64,000 nucleotides of DNA, taken from contig NZ_VTEV01000002.1 of NCBI RefSeq assembly GCF_008180725.1, positions 554,980-618,979 on the forward strand. The letters are read 5' to 3'. Below the pieces are notes generated by a model that made no database searches, was not told where the DNA came from, and saw nothing but the letters and a program-made list of their open reading frames with translations. This DNA comes from Sutcliffiella horikoshii. GTDB lineage: Bacteria; Bacillota; Bacilli; Bacillales; Bacillaceae_I. Positions within the stretch are counted from its first letter, which is position 1, and every line of letters starts with the position of its first letter. Shown in pieces: positions 8,074 to 16,336 of the stretch. The translations under genes were made by a program, and so were the position numbers.

Positions 8074-8952
8074 ATGCGAGTTACACAGAGCATGTTGACG
8101 CAGAACTCATTGCGTCAATTAAGTACTAGCTATAGCAAAATGGGCAAGTTGATGGAGCAGCTCTCTACAGGTAAAAAAATCTCCAAGCCATCCGATGACC
8201 CTGTCGTGGCGATGAAAGGGATGTATTATCGTACAAACCTGACGGAGCTTGAACAGTACAAGAGAAACCTGAGTGAATCTTATTCATGGATGGAGAACTC
8301 GGAAGCGGCATTGGATCATGTGCAAAGCTTGATGCACCGTGCGCGTGAATTGGTGGTGCAGGGTTCGAATGATACATATTCCCCTGAAGACCGCCAGGCA
8401 ATGGCAAAAGAGATCGAGCAGCTTAAGCACGATTTTGTACAGGTTGCGAACACACAGGTTGCAGGAAAATACATTTTCAATGGTACGGCTATTGATAAGC
8501 CACGAATAACAGATGCGAATGATCCTTCGTCTGTAAGTACTGAAAACTCTCCATTTGAGATAGAGGTATCCCGTGGTATCAAGCTTCAGTCCAACATCAA
8601 CTCAGAAAATGTGTTTAATCAGGATATGATGGAAGTTTGGAATGGTCTTCAGTCGGCGCTTGAAACGAGCGATACGGATGCGTTGAAAGATTTGATGGGC
8701 CGTTTTGATAAGGCGGCTGATACGATTTCAGCAGAGCGTTCGGAACTTGGTGCCCGCTATAACCGTTTGGAGATGGTGGACAATCGGATTGGGTATCAGG
8801 AAGTGGTGGCTACACGGATTTTATCAGACAATGAAGATGCGGATATTGAGAAGGTTATTACAGATTTGACATCACAGGAGAGTGTGCATCGTGCTTCCCT
8901 TGGTGTGGGAGCGCGTGTGATTCAGCCGTCGTTGTTGGATTTTTTAAGGTAG
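8074..8952 (+). CDS. flgL: Hook-associated protein 3, FlgL
   Basis: 292 residues, the second hook-filament junction protein, with flagellin-like termini: MRVTQSMLTQNSLRQLSTSY and the LSTGKKISKPSDDPV segment at the N terminus, and the LxxQESVHRASLGVGARV-type helix at the C terminus. It starts 9 bases after flgK. There is no terminator after it; a GC-rich repeat separates it from yviE. Confidence 0.96.
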   Translation: MRVTQSMLTQNSLRQLSTSYSKMGKLMEQLSTGKKISKPSDDPVVAMKGMYYRTNLTELEQYKRNLSESYSWMENSEAALDHVQSLMHRARELVVQGSNDTYSPEDRQAMAKEIEQLKHDFVQVANTQVAGKYIFNGTAIDKPRITDANDPSSVSTENSPFEIEVSRGIKLQSNINSENVFNQDMMEVWNGLQSALETSDTDALKDLMGRFDKAADTISAERSELGARYNRLEMVDNRIGYQEVVATRILSDNEDADIEKVITDLTSQESVHRASLGVGARVIQPSLLDFLR

Positions 8953-9030
8953 GATGAGGAACTGTCTTGGGGGGAGCTGTTTAGGGGCAGTTGTTTCTGG
9001 GACAGTTTCTTTTGTATTTGGTGGTCCGCC

Positions 9031-9168
9031 GCTGTTGATTTCCGCGCCAGGCTTCGCTTTCCGCGTGGCGTGCTTGGGCCTCCTCACAACGCTTCAGGGG
9101 TCTCTACCTACCGCTACCTACCGCTACCTCCCGCCGGAGTCTGCGCCTTTCGCTCCCAACCACCAGCT
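9031..9168 (+). repeat. GC-rich inverted-end element, copy 1 (direct orientation)
   Basis: About 138 bp starting GCTGTTGATTTCCGC and ending GCTCCCAACCACCAGC. It contains the shared blocks GGCTTCGCTTTCCGCG, CCTCCTCAC and GGGGTCTC of the family seen also at 16.8, 46.3, 46.5 and 57.8 kb. This copy has an internal duplication (CTACCGCTACCTACCGCTAC). It sits inside the flagellar operon between flgL and yviE. Reading frames across it are not genes. Confidence 0.85.
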
Positions 9169-9219
9169 ATGTTATCTTTCCAAATACAAATAAAATGCTT
9201 AAAAGAAATGGGTGATTAC

Positions 9220-9813
9220 ATGCTTTTTCCTCAAATTCGGTTACAGTCTACTTTTGCTCAGACGGAGCTTCAGATTCAGAAGCCGGTACAGCAGATTGAG
9301 CAACCAAGAGCAGAGTTGAGTATCGAGCAACCGAAAGCGGAGTTGACGATGAAGCGTACGCCTGGGAAGTTGACCATTGATCAGACGCAGGCGAGAGAAG
9401 ATATGGATTTGAAGAGTGTGGGCAGGCGGATTGAGGAAGCGGCACAGCTTGGTCGTCAGGATTGGTTGGCGGGTCTGGCTCGGGTGGCGCAAGACGGCAA
9501 TGAAATGATGCGAATTGAGGATGGCGGTGGGGCAATTGCTCGTCAGGCGAAGCGAAACAGTGAAGGTCCACCAAAAGAGTTCAATATTGGCTGGATTCCT
9601 TCACACTTTAGTGTAAAGATTGATTATGAGCCTGGTAGCGTGGACATTCAAGTTCAGGAACGCAAGCCGGTTATCGACGCTAAGGTAAACAAGCCGGTCC
9701 ATGAGTACACGCCGGGTTCCGCACAGGTTAGCTTAGCCAACCATCCATCGTTGCAAATAGACTTTGAGAACCTGCGTCATGTCGGCACAGGCGGCTATGA
9801 ACAAAAAATATAA
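9220..9813 (+). CDS. yviE: Flagellar-cluster protein YviE (DUF6470)
   Basis: 197 residues. No transmembrane or signal segment. The N-terminal part is built from near-repeats (QKPVQQIEQPRAELS, IEQPKAELTMKRTPGKLT, IDQTQAREDMDLKS), and the C-terminal part has beta-type GSVDIQVQERKPVIDAKVNKP. This matches B. subtilis YviE, always found before fliW. The function is not established; position suggests a role in filament assembly or its control. I use ATG 9220 (GGGTGA upstream); the frame stays open upstream only because it runs into the GC-rich repeat. Confidence 0.85.
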   Translation: MLFPQIRLQSTFAQTELQIQKPVQQIEQPRAELSIEQPKAELTMKRTPGKLTIDQTQAREDMDLKSVGRRIEEAAQLGRQDWLAGLARVAQDGNEMMRIEDGGGAIARQAKRNSEGPPKEFNIGWIPSHFSVKIDYEPGSVDIQVQERKPVIDAKVNKPVHEYTPGSAQVSLANHPSLQIDFENLRHVGTGGYEQKI

Positions 9814-9825
9814 GGTTGTGAAAAG

Positions 9826-10263
9826 ATGAAAATAGAAACGAAGTATCATGGTTTAGTAGAGGTGCAACAAGAAGAAGTGGTAAGGTTCCCTAAGGGCCTA
9901 CCGGGTTTTTTAGAGGAAAAGGAGTTTACGGTTATTCCGTTTTCGGAGGACGGAATGTTTTATATTTTACAATCGGTCCAGACTCCTGAGCTCGGATTTG
10001 TCATGACCAATCCATTCACATTCTACCCTGATTATGATTTTAACTTGGAGAACCAATCAGTAGAAGCTCTCGAACTGGATTCTGCTGAAGATGTATCTGT
10101 CTATTCAGTTTTGACAATGGCAGACCCGTTCCATCTTACAACTGCCAACTTGCAGGCTCCTGTTGTTGTGAACGTGAAAAAGAAGCTAGGAAAGCAAGTG
10201 ATTCTAACAGGAAGCTCATATCAAACGAAGCACAAACTATTTCCGGAAACTATTGCAAAATAG
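9826..10263 (+). CDS. fliW: Flagellar assembly factor FliW
   Basis: 145 residues, full length. FliW binds CsrA and blocks it allosterically; when flagellin accumulates in the cell it takes FliW away, freeing CsrA to repress hag translation. Family motifs seen are FPKGLPGFLEEKEF and FVMTNPFTFYPDY. It is followed after 15 bases by csrA and then by hag, so all three partners of the loop are adjacent. Confidence 0.96.
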   Translation: MKIETKYHGLVEVQQEEVVRFPKGLPGFLEEKEFTVIPFSEDGMFYILQSVQTPELGFVMTNPFTFYPDYDFNLENQSVEALELDSAEDVSVYSVLTMADPFHLTTANLQAPVVVNVKKKLGKQVILTGSSYQTKHKLFPETIAK

Positions 10264-10278
10264 AGAGGAGGAGACCGC

Positions 10279-10506
10279 ATGCTAGTACTAACCCGTAAAA
10301 AAGATGAAGCTATAAAGATTGGCGATGACATCGAGATTACCGTTCTCAGTATTAATGGTGACCAAGTAAAGCTCGGCATTCAAGCACCCAAGCATATTGA
10401 GATACATAGAAAAGAAATCTACCTTTCCATCCAAGAGGAAAACAACGCAGCATCCCACTCCTCTCTTGATCTACTGCAAGCTTTAAGCAGCCAACTAAAA
10501 AAATAA
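10279..10506 (+). CDS. csrA: Translational regulator CsrA
   Basis: 75 residues, with the typical start [20 protein letters not shown] and the RNA-binding segment [13 protein letters not shown]. CsrA is a small dimer that binds AxGGA sites in hairpin loops; in Bacillus its main target is the hag leader. Both expected sites are visible 130-160 bases downstream. ATG 10279 follows AGAGGAGG. Confidence 0.97.
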   Translation: MLVLTRKKDEAIKIGDDIEITVLSINGDQVKLGIQAPKHIEIHRKEIYLSIQEENNAASHSSLDLLQALSSQLKK

Positions 10507-10537
10507 TACAAACTGTAAAAAATTCTCTCTCACCCTA

Positions 10538-10564
10538 TTAACAGTTGTCGAGACAGGTCGATAT
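10538..10564 (+). promoter_or_regulatory. Sigma-D promoter of hag
   Basis: GTCGATAT at 10557-10564 matches the sigma-D -10 (GCCGATAT) at 7 of 8 positions. A weak -35 (TTAAC) lies 14-15 bases upstream. It gives a leader of about 105 nt that holds both CsrA sites. Confidence 0.7.
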
Positions 10565-10626
10565 AAAACATGTAAGCAAATAGAATCAAAAGGCGGCCGA
10601 CTTTTGACCTATCTGCAAATCTACCA

Positions 10627-10668
10627 CCGATTACACAAGGACGTGAAATCGGCGACAACTCAAGGAGG
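10627..10668 (+). promoter_or_regulatory. hag leader: two CsrA binding sites, one in a hairpin
   Basis: CCGATT (10627-10632) pairs perfectly with AATCGG (10647-10652). Inside, CAC and GTG pair too and present AAGGAC in the loop, the preferred shape for CsrA. The second site is the Shine-Dalgarno itself, CAAGGAGG at 10661-10668, ten bases before the hag start. This is the same two-site design known for B. subtilis hag. Confidence 0.8.
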
Positions 10669-10677
10669 AAAAATGTA

Positions 10678-11691
10678 ATGAGAATTAATCACAATATTGC
10701 TGCGTTGAACACGCACCGTCAGTTAAACAGTGCTACTGCAGGTCAAATGAAGTCTATGGAGAAATTATCTTCTGGTTTACGTATTAACCGTGCTGGGGAT
10801 GACGCAGCTGGTCTTGCAATCTCAGAAAAAATGCGTGCTCAGGTTCGTGGTTTGGATCAAGCTTCTCGAAATGCACAAGACGGTATTTCATTAATTCAAA
10901 CTGCTGAAGGTGCACTAAACGAGACACATGACATCCTTCAACGCATGCGTGAATTGTCAGTTCAATCAGCTAACGAAACTAACACAGCTGATGACAGAGG
11001 TGCATTAGACAAAGAATTCCAACAATTGAAAAATGAAGTTACACGAATTGCAGACCAAACGCAATTTAATACTAAAACATTATTAAAAGGCGGTTTTGGT
11101 GCTACTTCAACTGCGGGTGCTGAAATTGTTGCAGCATCAGGTGTGACGGACTACAATGTTGGTGGATCAGGTGTAGGAGATATCGTTTTAACCTCAGCAG
11201 CAGGTACAAACTCTGGAGTTATGCTAACTGCAACGTTTACAGATGCAGCTGGTAATTCAACAACTCAAGTTTTAGATGATGTAGCAGTACCTACAGGTAC
11301 AGATTCTAATACAATCAGCTTCGATAAGCTTGGATTCTCTTTTACAGCAAACAACGCCTTAGCTTCTGGTAGTTTTGGTGGAGGTGCTGATAGTACAATT
11401 ACAGTAAGTGCTACTGCAGCAAAATTCCAAATAGGTGCAAACAAAGATCAAACGATTGACTTATCTATAAACAATATGGATGCTAATGCATTAGGGGTTT
11501 CCGGAAATGATATTCTTTCAAAAGATAAAGCTCAAGCTTCAGTTGAAGCTTTGGATAATGCAATAAAGTCTGTTTCTACTGAAAGAGCAAATTTAGGTTC
11601 TGTGCAAAATAGACTTGAGCACACTATCAACAACCTTAACACATCTTCTGAAAACTTAACTGCTGCAGAATCACGTGTACGTGACGTTGAT
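10678..11691 (+). CDS. hag: Flagellin Hag, exon 1 (residues 1-338)
   Basis: Main filament protein. Exon 1 encodes the N-terminal D0/D1 (MRINHNIAALNTHRQLN, then LSSGLRINRAGDDAAGLAIS), a variable, threonine/serine/glycine-rich centre (about 145-275) and the start of the C-terminal D1 up to ESRVRDVD. There the frame leaves flagellin: it reads five foreign residues (YVLAA) and stops at 11707-11709. The missing residues MAKEMM... resume exactly at 12051. Joining 11691 to 12051 restores an uninterrupted 375-residue flagellin. So the gene is intron-split, not truncated. Expression is governed by the sigma-D promoter and the CsrA leader upstream. Confidence 0.95.
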
Positions 11692-12050
11692 TATGTTTTA
11701 GCTGCCTAAGCAGCAACAAGCACAGTCGTCCTAACTGGTAACGGTTAGCGATTATTATCGGGTGAATTGCTGGGAACCCATGAGAGCTTTTCTTGCCACA
11801 ACGTAGTCGGAAACGGCAGACGTGAGGGTCAAAAAAAGAAAAGATTTGGCAATCAGCAGCCAAGCTCCTGTTTCGAAAGGATGGAGAAGGTTCAACGACT
11901 AGGATAAACCATCTAAGGCGTAAGCTAAGGTGATGAAATCCATAGGTGAAACAGTGGCCATCAGCACTGTGAATCCGAAGTGCCCGACCCCTACAAATAT
12001 ATGAGGGTGAAGATATAGTCTAGTCATTTATGAAAGTAAATGTTCGCACG
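11692..12050 (+). ncRNA. Group I self-splicing intron in hag (359 nt)
   Basis: The intron boundaries are fixed by the flagellin frame: exon 1 ends in GAT (last base U, as group I 5' sites require) and the intron ends in G (...TTCGCACG). Core elements are visible in order: a P4-P6 type block GGCAATCAGCAGCCAAGCTC at about 11846-11866, the 5' strand of P7 in GGTTCAACGACTAGG at about 11889-11903, and its partner AAGATATAGTCT at about 12010-12021 (GACTA pairs with TAGTC). There is no open frame inside. The stop TAA at 11707 halts ribosomes that run in from exon 1 before they reach the core. I could not place P1 with confidence. Group I introns in flagellin genes of thermophilic Bacillus/Geobacillus have been reported. 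Confidence 0.93.
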
Positions 12051-12164
12051 ATGGCGAAAGAAATGATGGATCAAACAAAGAATTCTATTCTTGCTCAAGC
12101 TGCTCAAGCTATGCTAGCTCAAGCTAACCAGCAACCTCAGGGAGTTTTACAACTTCTTCGTTAA
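12051..12164 (+). CDS. hag: Flagellin Hag, exon 2 (last 37 residues)
   Basis: Begins MAKEMMDQTKNSILAQAAQA and ends VLQLLR before TAA at 12162-12164: the C-terminal D0 helix conserved in all flagellins, needed for polymerisation and bound by the chaperone FliS. No ribosome site precedes it, so it is only made from spliced message. An annotation that ignores the intron loses this exon. Confidence 0.95.
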   Translation: MAKEMMDQTKNSILAQAAQAMLAQANQQPQGVLQLLR

Positions 12165-12177
12165 TAATATCTTTAAG

Positions 12178-12207
12178 AGAGACTCTAGTTTTACTAGGGT
12201 CTCTTTT
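12178..12207 (+). terminator. Terminator of hag
   Basis: AGAGACTCTAG and CTAGGGTCTCT form a strong stem around TTTTA, followed by TTTT. It ends the flagellin message 14 bases after exon 2. Confidence 0.85.
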
Positions 12208-12281
12208 ATCATAAGGAGAAGGGTTCCTTAGGATGGCAACTTTAATTCGGCAAGCCAACTTACCTATGAGATAACCAATAG

Positions 12282-13271
12282 TTACCAATTTTGCGAATTT
12301 TGTCTATTAAATGGACTCTTTTGCTCGTATAAATAACAAAGCCACACAATTTGACTATTGGTTATACCAAGCAATTTCCGAATAAAGTGCATCTTATTAA
12401 GTGATGCCTGGTTAATTCGGATTTGATATCCTTTAGTGTTATTTTTTCTAGTTGCTAAGACTCTTTGAAAGTCGACTGATTTATAAAATTTAACTAGGTT
12501 GTCCCTTGAAGTTAATTCTTTTTGGATATGTGGTAGGGATTCTAGTAATGAATTTATATATTTCGTAGGATGCTTTATATCAATAGAACTAGGAAGATAA
12601 ACAGTTGTGCGTTTATGTAGTGGTTGAGGTGGAATAGGAAGTTGTATTGCTAATGTTTTTCGACTCATGCTTTGATGGATATAGGGTTCAACTAGAAATA
12701 AGAAATAGTTTATTGGAGGCTTGTTATAGAGGACTAAACGATTTTGGCCATCCAATAAAAAATGAAGTTGGAATTTATTGCTCAAAAGTTGTATTAATTT
12801 TAAATTCTCATCTTTAGAAAAAGAATCAGTAGATATAACAATTTTCTCATATGTACTTAGCTTCCGTTTAAGGTGGCCATCGTCCTGGTACCACCAGGCA
12901 AGGGCTTCTGTGTTTATAGTTTTTTCTAGTAATTCAAAAGGAATAGTTTTTTTGTTATTAGGGTACCAAATCTCTTTCAATAAATCATTTGCTGGGCATG
13001 TTTTCGATTGTATGTAGTATTTTTTTGTAAATCCCTGACCCACACGATCATCTGTAATTTTTGAATACTTAGGCGGAGGAAGTGGCAGGAAGGTTTTAAC
13101 CCTATCGTAACAGTGAAATGCCCACTGTTTGTCATGGATGGAATGTGAGAAGTAGAACCGAGGCCTTTTACCTTTTTGGAGATTTAAATTTGCATCACCA
13201 AGTAGTTTACCTGTTAAAAGTGAGACGATTTCTTTTGGTAGTATTGATAGTAAGTTATTTATTAAATTCAA
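12282..13271 (-). CDS. LAGLIDADG homing endonuclease, free-standing
   Basis: 329 residues. Two LAGLIDADG motifs are present: LLTGKLLGDAN at residues 18-28 with catalytic D26, and EALAWWYQDDGHLKR at about 122-136 with D130/D131. That is the layout of single-chain two-motif endonucleases (LAGLIDADG_2 type) that cut long asymmetric sites. TTG 13271 is the start, with AGGGGG eight bases upstream. It lies outside the intron, convergent to hag, 117 bases after exon 2, inserted between hag and flaG which are normally adjacent. The likely target is the intronless hag allele around the RDVD/MAKE junction, but this is inference. The gene appears intact. Coding sequence is more AT-rich than its neighbours, in keeping with transfer. 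Confidence 0.88.
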   Translation of the reverse strand: MNLINNLLSILPKEIVSLLTGKLLGDANLNLQKGKRPRFYFSHSIHDKQWAFHCYDRVKTFLPLPPPKYSKITDDRVGQGFTKKYYIQSKTCPANDLLKEIWYPNNKKTIPFELLEKTINTEALAWWYQDDGHLKRKLSTYEKIVISTDSFSKDENLKLIQLLSNKFQLHFLLDGQNRLVLYNKPPINYFLFLVEPYIHQSMSRKTLAIQLPIPPQPLHKRTTVYLPSSIDIKHPTKYINSLLESLPHIQKELTSRDNLVKFYKSVDFQRVLATRKNNTKGYQIRINQASLNKMHFIRKLLGITNSQIVWLCYLYEQKSPFNRQNSQNW

Positions 13272-13383
13272 CTTTATCCCCCTTACAAATTTTTAAATCC
13301 TCTTTTTCTATATACCCTCAAAAATTATAAAACTAACTCATTTATATATTTTAACCGATTCACTTTATAACTCTTCTTACCTA

Positions 13384-13390
13384 CCGATAT
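13384..13390 (+). promoter_or_regulatory. Candidate sigma-D -10 element before flaG
   Basis: CCGATAT matches seven of the eight sigma-D -10 bases; the -35 side is poor. The endonuclease insertion separates flaG from hag, so a local promoter here would be needed for flaG-fliD-fliS-fliT. Confidence 0.45.
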
Positions 13391-13426
13391 TACTACTAGA
13401 GAACACATTTCACGGAGGGGACCCGT

Positions 13427-13774
13427 ATGCACATTTCGCCAATTGGAGGCGGCAGCTTAGATTCCACAACTAGAACGCAAGCTCAAGGAACAGTTTCAAC
13501 TAAAGTAGATGTATCAATTATGGAAACGAAGCAGACTCATCCGGAACAGAGCAGAAAACAGATGGAACAAATCGTCGACGGCATGAACGATTTTATGAAG
13601 CCGATGAATGTGTCTGTGCGGTTTGAGCTGCATGATGAGTTGAATGAGTATTATGTGACGGTGGTGGATGTTGCCACTGATGAGGTGATACGGGAGATTC
13701 CTTCCAAGAAGTTTTTAGATATGTATGCGGCGATGACCGAGTATATGGGGTTGTTTGTTGATAAAAAGATTTAG
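13427..13774 (+). CDS. flaG: FlaG family protein (YvyC)
   Basis: 115 residues. The C-terminal half is the FlaG domain (VRFELHDELNEYYVTVVD ... EVIREIPSKKFLDMYAAM). FlaG affects filament length in other bacteria; its exact action is unknown. The N-terminal 50 residues are low complexity. ATG 13427 follows CGGAGGGG. It is followed directly by fliD. Confidence 0.92.
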   Translation: MHISPIGGGSLDSTTRTQAQGTVSTKVDVSIMETKQTHPEQSRKQMEQIVDGMNDFMKPMNVSVRFELHDELNEYYVTVVDVATDEVIREIPSKKFLDMYAAMTEYMGLFVDKKI

Positions 13775-13786
13775 GTGGTGAAGGAT

Positions 13787-15553
13787 ATGCGCTTAACTGG
13801 ATTTCAGAGTGGGTTGGACATTAATCAGATGGTCAGTGATTTGATGAAGGCCCAGCGTATGCCAATGAATAAACTGACACAGCAGAAGCAGTTGCTGGAA
13901 TGGAAACGGGACGATTATCGGGAGACGAATAGATTATTGAATGATTTTCGTAATCTTTCTTTTGATATGACCTTGCAGAGAACTTACTCACAGAAGACCG
14001 TAACTTCTACAAATGATAAAGTTTCAGCTACCGCAAGTTCGTCTGCTTCCAATGTTTCGTATACACTTTCCGATGTGCAGATTGCAAAAGTTGCTACCAA
14101 TTCCTCCACTTCATCCGCCATGAAGGATAGTAACACTAAATTAGATGTAACTACTAGTATCTGGGAGCAACGAGATAAGTTTGGTAGCTTTCAGACGAAA
14201 ACAGTAACAGACGCTGCTGTAGCTAATGGGGAATCTACATTTACTTTAGGTGGGAAAGTGGATGGTAGCAGTTTAGATACTATTACTGTGAGAATGGCAG
14301 ACGGATCTACGCTAGTTGATTACGAGATCATTACCAGCTCAGTAGGTGACATTGTTGGAAACCAAGTTTACCTAAATGAAGAGACAGGGGAATTCACTTT
14401 TGCATCTGCTTTTACGGAGGATGTAACAGTAGATCCAATAAATGTTGCTGCATTTGACTTTGAGTTTAAGATCACAACATATAACCAAGCGGGAGAAGCG
14501 GTACCACAAGTATTCTCTTTTAATGGCGATCAGACCATGAGTGATATTGTAAATGAAATCAACAATTCTGACCTTGGCTTAACTGCTTTTTATGATGAAT
14601 TTAAAGGTGGATTGGTGGTTGCAAAAAGAGAAGCTGGTTCCTTTAACCCCTCGGCTACTGGGAAGGAAATTGAATTTGAAGGTGATTTTTTAACTGGTGT
14701 CATGAATCTAGACCAATCGACAGAAACTGGTGGGACACCTGCTACCGTAACTATCAATGGAGTTGTTACGGAAAGGAATTCCAACACCTTTACGATTAAT
14801 GGCGTCACTTTCACCTTAAAAGAAGATATGCCTGGTCAATCTGCTGTCATCAACGTAGCAAATGATACGGACCAAACGTTTGATGCAGTAAAAAATTACA
14901 TTACAAAATATAATGAATTGATTGAAAAAATTAATGAAAAAACTGGCGAGCCTGTTTATCGTGAGTATAAGCCGCTGTCAGATGAAGAAAAAGAAGCGTT
15001 GTCAGAAAAACAGATTGAACAGTGGGAAGAGAAAGCTAGAAGCGGTCTGTTAAGAAATGATTCCATATTAACTTCTGGTCTAGGTAAAATGAGATCTGCT
15101 TTGTATGAGTCCGTGTCAGGTTTAACGGGGCAATATGATCAGCTAGCACAACTCGGAATCACAACTAGCTCTAATTACCGTGATAAAGGAAAGCTTATTA
15201 TCGATGAGGATAAACTGAAGGCTGCCATTGCTAATGACCCTAATTCTGTCATGCAAATGTTTACCTCAAATGGTGAAAACGGATCTGACCTGGGAATAGC
15301 TCGGAAGCTACGTGACGCTGCCGAATCCACTATAAAAGGTATCGAAGTCAGAGCGGGCAACGCAACCCGTACTGCCCAGCAATTCACCATCGGTCGTGAA
15401 CTATTAAACGTTGACCAGCGTATCTCTGCATTTGAACGAAGAATGCAAACAGTGGAAGATCGCTACTGGCGTCAATTCACCGCAATGGAAAAAGCAATCG
15501 GACAATCAAACCAACAATCCACGCAATTAATGAGTCAATTTTTCAGTGGCTGA
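13787..15553 (+). CDS. fliD: Filament cap protein FliD (HAP2)
   Basis: 588 residues. Forms the cap under which flagellin subunits are inserted. The N-terminal FliD_N region (LTGFQSGLDINQMVSDLMKA, then LLEWKRDDYRETNRLL) and the C-terminal FliD_C region (LDKLKAAI-type ending with a coiled coil, RISAFERRMQTVEDRYW) are clear. The middle holds Ig-like beta regions. I place the start at ATG 13787, eight bases after AGGTGG; the in-frame GTG at 13775 lies inside that ribosome site. Length is about 90 residues above the B. subtilis protein because of the variable centre. Confidence 0.95.
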   Translation: MRLTGFQSGLDINQMVSDLMKAQRMPMNKLTQQKQLLEWKRDDYRETNRLLNDFRNLSFDMTLQRTYSQKTVTSTNDKVSATASSSASNVSYTLSDVQIAKVATNSSTSSAMKDSNTKLDVTTSIWEQRDKFGSFQTKTVTDAAVANGESTFTLGGKVDGSSLDTITVRMADGSTLVDYEIITSSVGDIVGNQVYLNEETGEFTFASAFTEDVTVDPINVAAFDFEFKITTYNQAGEAVPQVFSFNGDQTMSDIVNEINNSDLGLTAFYDEFKGGLVVAKREAGSFNPSATGKEIEFEGDFLTGVMNLDQSTETGGTPATVTINGVVTERNSNTFTINGVTFTLKEDMPGQSAVINVANDTDQTFDAVKNYITKYNELIEKINEKTGEPVYREYKPLSDEEKEALSEKQIEQWEEKARSGLLRNDSILTSGLGKMRSALYESVSGLTGQYDQLAQLGITTSSNYRDKGKLIIDEDKLKAAIANDPNSVMQMFTSNGENGSDLGIARKLRDAAESTIKGIEVRAGNATRTAQQFTIGRELLNVDQRISAFERRMQTVEDRYWRQFTAMEKAIGQSNQQSTQLMSQFFSG

Positions 15554-15572
15554 TAACAAGGAGTGAACAACC

Positions 15573-15974
15573 ATGGCAATGAAGAATCCCTACCAAGCCT
15601 ACCAGCAAAATTCCGTCAACACTGCTACGCCTGGTGAGTTGACGTTGATGCTTTACAACGGAGCTATCAAGTTTATGAAGCTTGCTAAAAAGGGAATGGA
15701 AGACAAGGATATTGAAATGAAAAACACGAACCTGATCAAGGCACAGAAAATTGTTCAGGAATTGATGGTGACATTGGATACAAGCCATGATGTGGGAAAA
15801 TCGATGATGACGATGTACGATTATATGAACCGTCGTCTGATTGATGCGAATCTGAAGAATGATTCTTCAATTGTGGACGAAGTGGAAGGTCATATGATGG
15901 AGTTCCGTGATGCTTGGAAACAGGTTATTCAATCAAGTCGCCAGCAAGCATTTGCTCAAGGTGGACAGGCGTAA
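15573..15974 (+). CDS. fliS: Flagellin chaperone FliS
   Basis: 133 residues, four-helix bundle. Binds the C-terminal D0 helix of flagellin in the cytosol and prevents early polymerisation. Family motifs YQQNSVNTATPGELTLMLYNGA and FRDAWKQVI are present. ATG 15573 follows AAGGAG. Its stop overlaps the start of fliT (TAATG). Its binding site on flagellin is encoded by hag exon 2, so FliS cannot act on the unspliced product. Confidence 0.96.
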   Translation: MAMKNPYQAYQQNSVNTATPGELTLMLYNGAIKFMKLAKKGMEDKDIEMKNTNLIKAQKIVQELMVTLDTSHDVGKSMMTMYDYMNRRLIDANLKNDSSIVDEVEGHMMEFRDAWKQVIQSSRQQAFAQGGQA

Positions 15975-16327
15975 TGAACGTCGTTGAAAACCTGGATAAA
16001 GTCACTACTCACCTTTTGACGTTACTAGATGGACCTTTACCAGCCGAAGAGAGCCGGGACGCATTTTTGGAAGAGATAGATAAAGTATTGCAGATCAGAG
16101 ATTCTTTGCTTCAACGGCTTGCTCCACCTTTTTCAGAAGCAGAAATGGCACTCGGTCAAAAGGTGGCCGTTGCCAGTCAACAGGTAACCCCGAAGCTGGA
16201 AATGTTTCATAAACAGTTAAAGCAAGAGTGGGCCCAAATCCAGCAGTCCAAAAAGACTGCCAAGGCATATGGGCAAGCATACAACTCTCCGACAGCAGAC
16301 GGAATGTATTATGACAAAAGAAACTAG
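15974..16327 (+). CDS. fliT: Flagellar protein FliT
   Basis: 117 residues, predicted helical, in the FliT position immediately after fliS with a one-base TAATG overlap. FliT in B. subtilis is a chaperone for the cap protein FliD. Sequence is weakly conserved in this family; features such as LLTLLDGPLPAEESRDAFLEEIDKVL support it. The frame is open further upstream inside fliS, but ATG 15974 is the natural start. The identification rests mainly on context. Confidence 0.85.
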   Translation: MNVVENLDKVTTHLLTLLDGPLPAEESRDAFLEEIDKVLQIRDSLLQRLAPPFSEAEMALGQKVAVASQQVTPKLEMFHKQLKQEWAQIQQSKKTAKAYGQAYNSPTADGMYYDKRN

Positions 16328-16336
16328 GTGTACAGG

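Noticed and set aside
9070..9219. N-terminal extension of YviE
   Set aside because: The upstream part of the open frame is translated GC-rich repeat; ATG 9220 has its own ribosome site and matches the family start.
10678..11709. hag as a truncated flagellin or pseudogene
   Set aside because: The missing C terminus resumes in perfect register after a group I intron, so the gene is split rather than broken.
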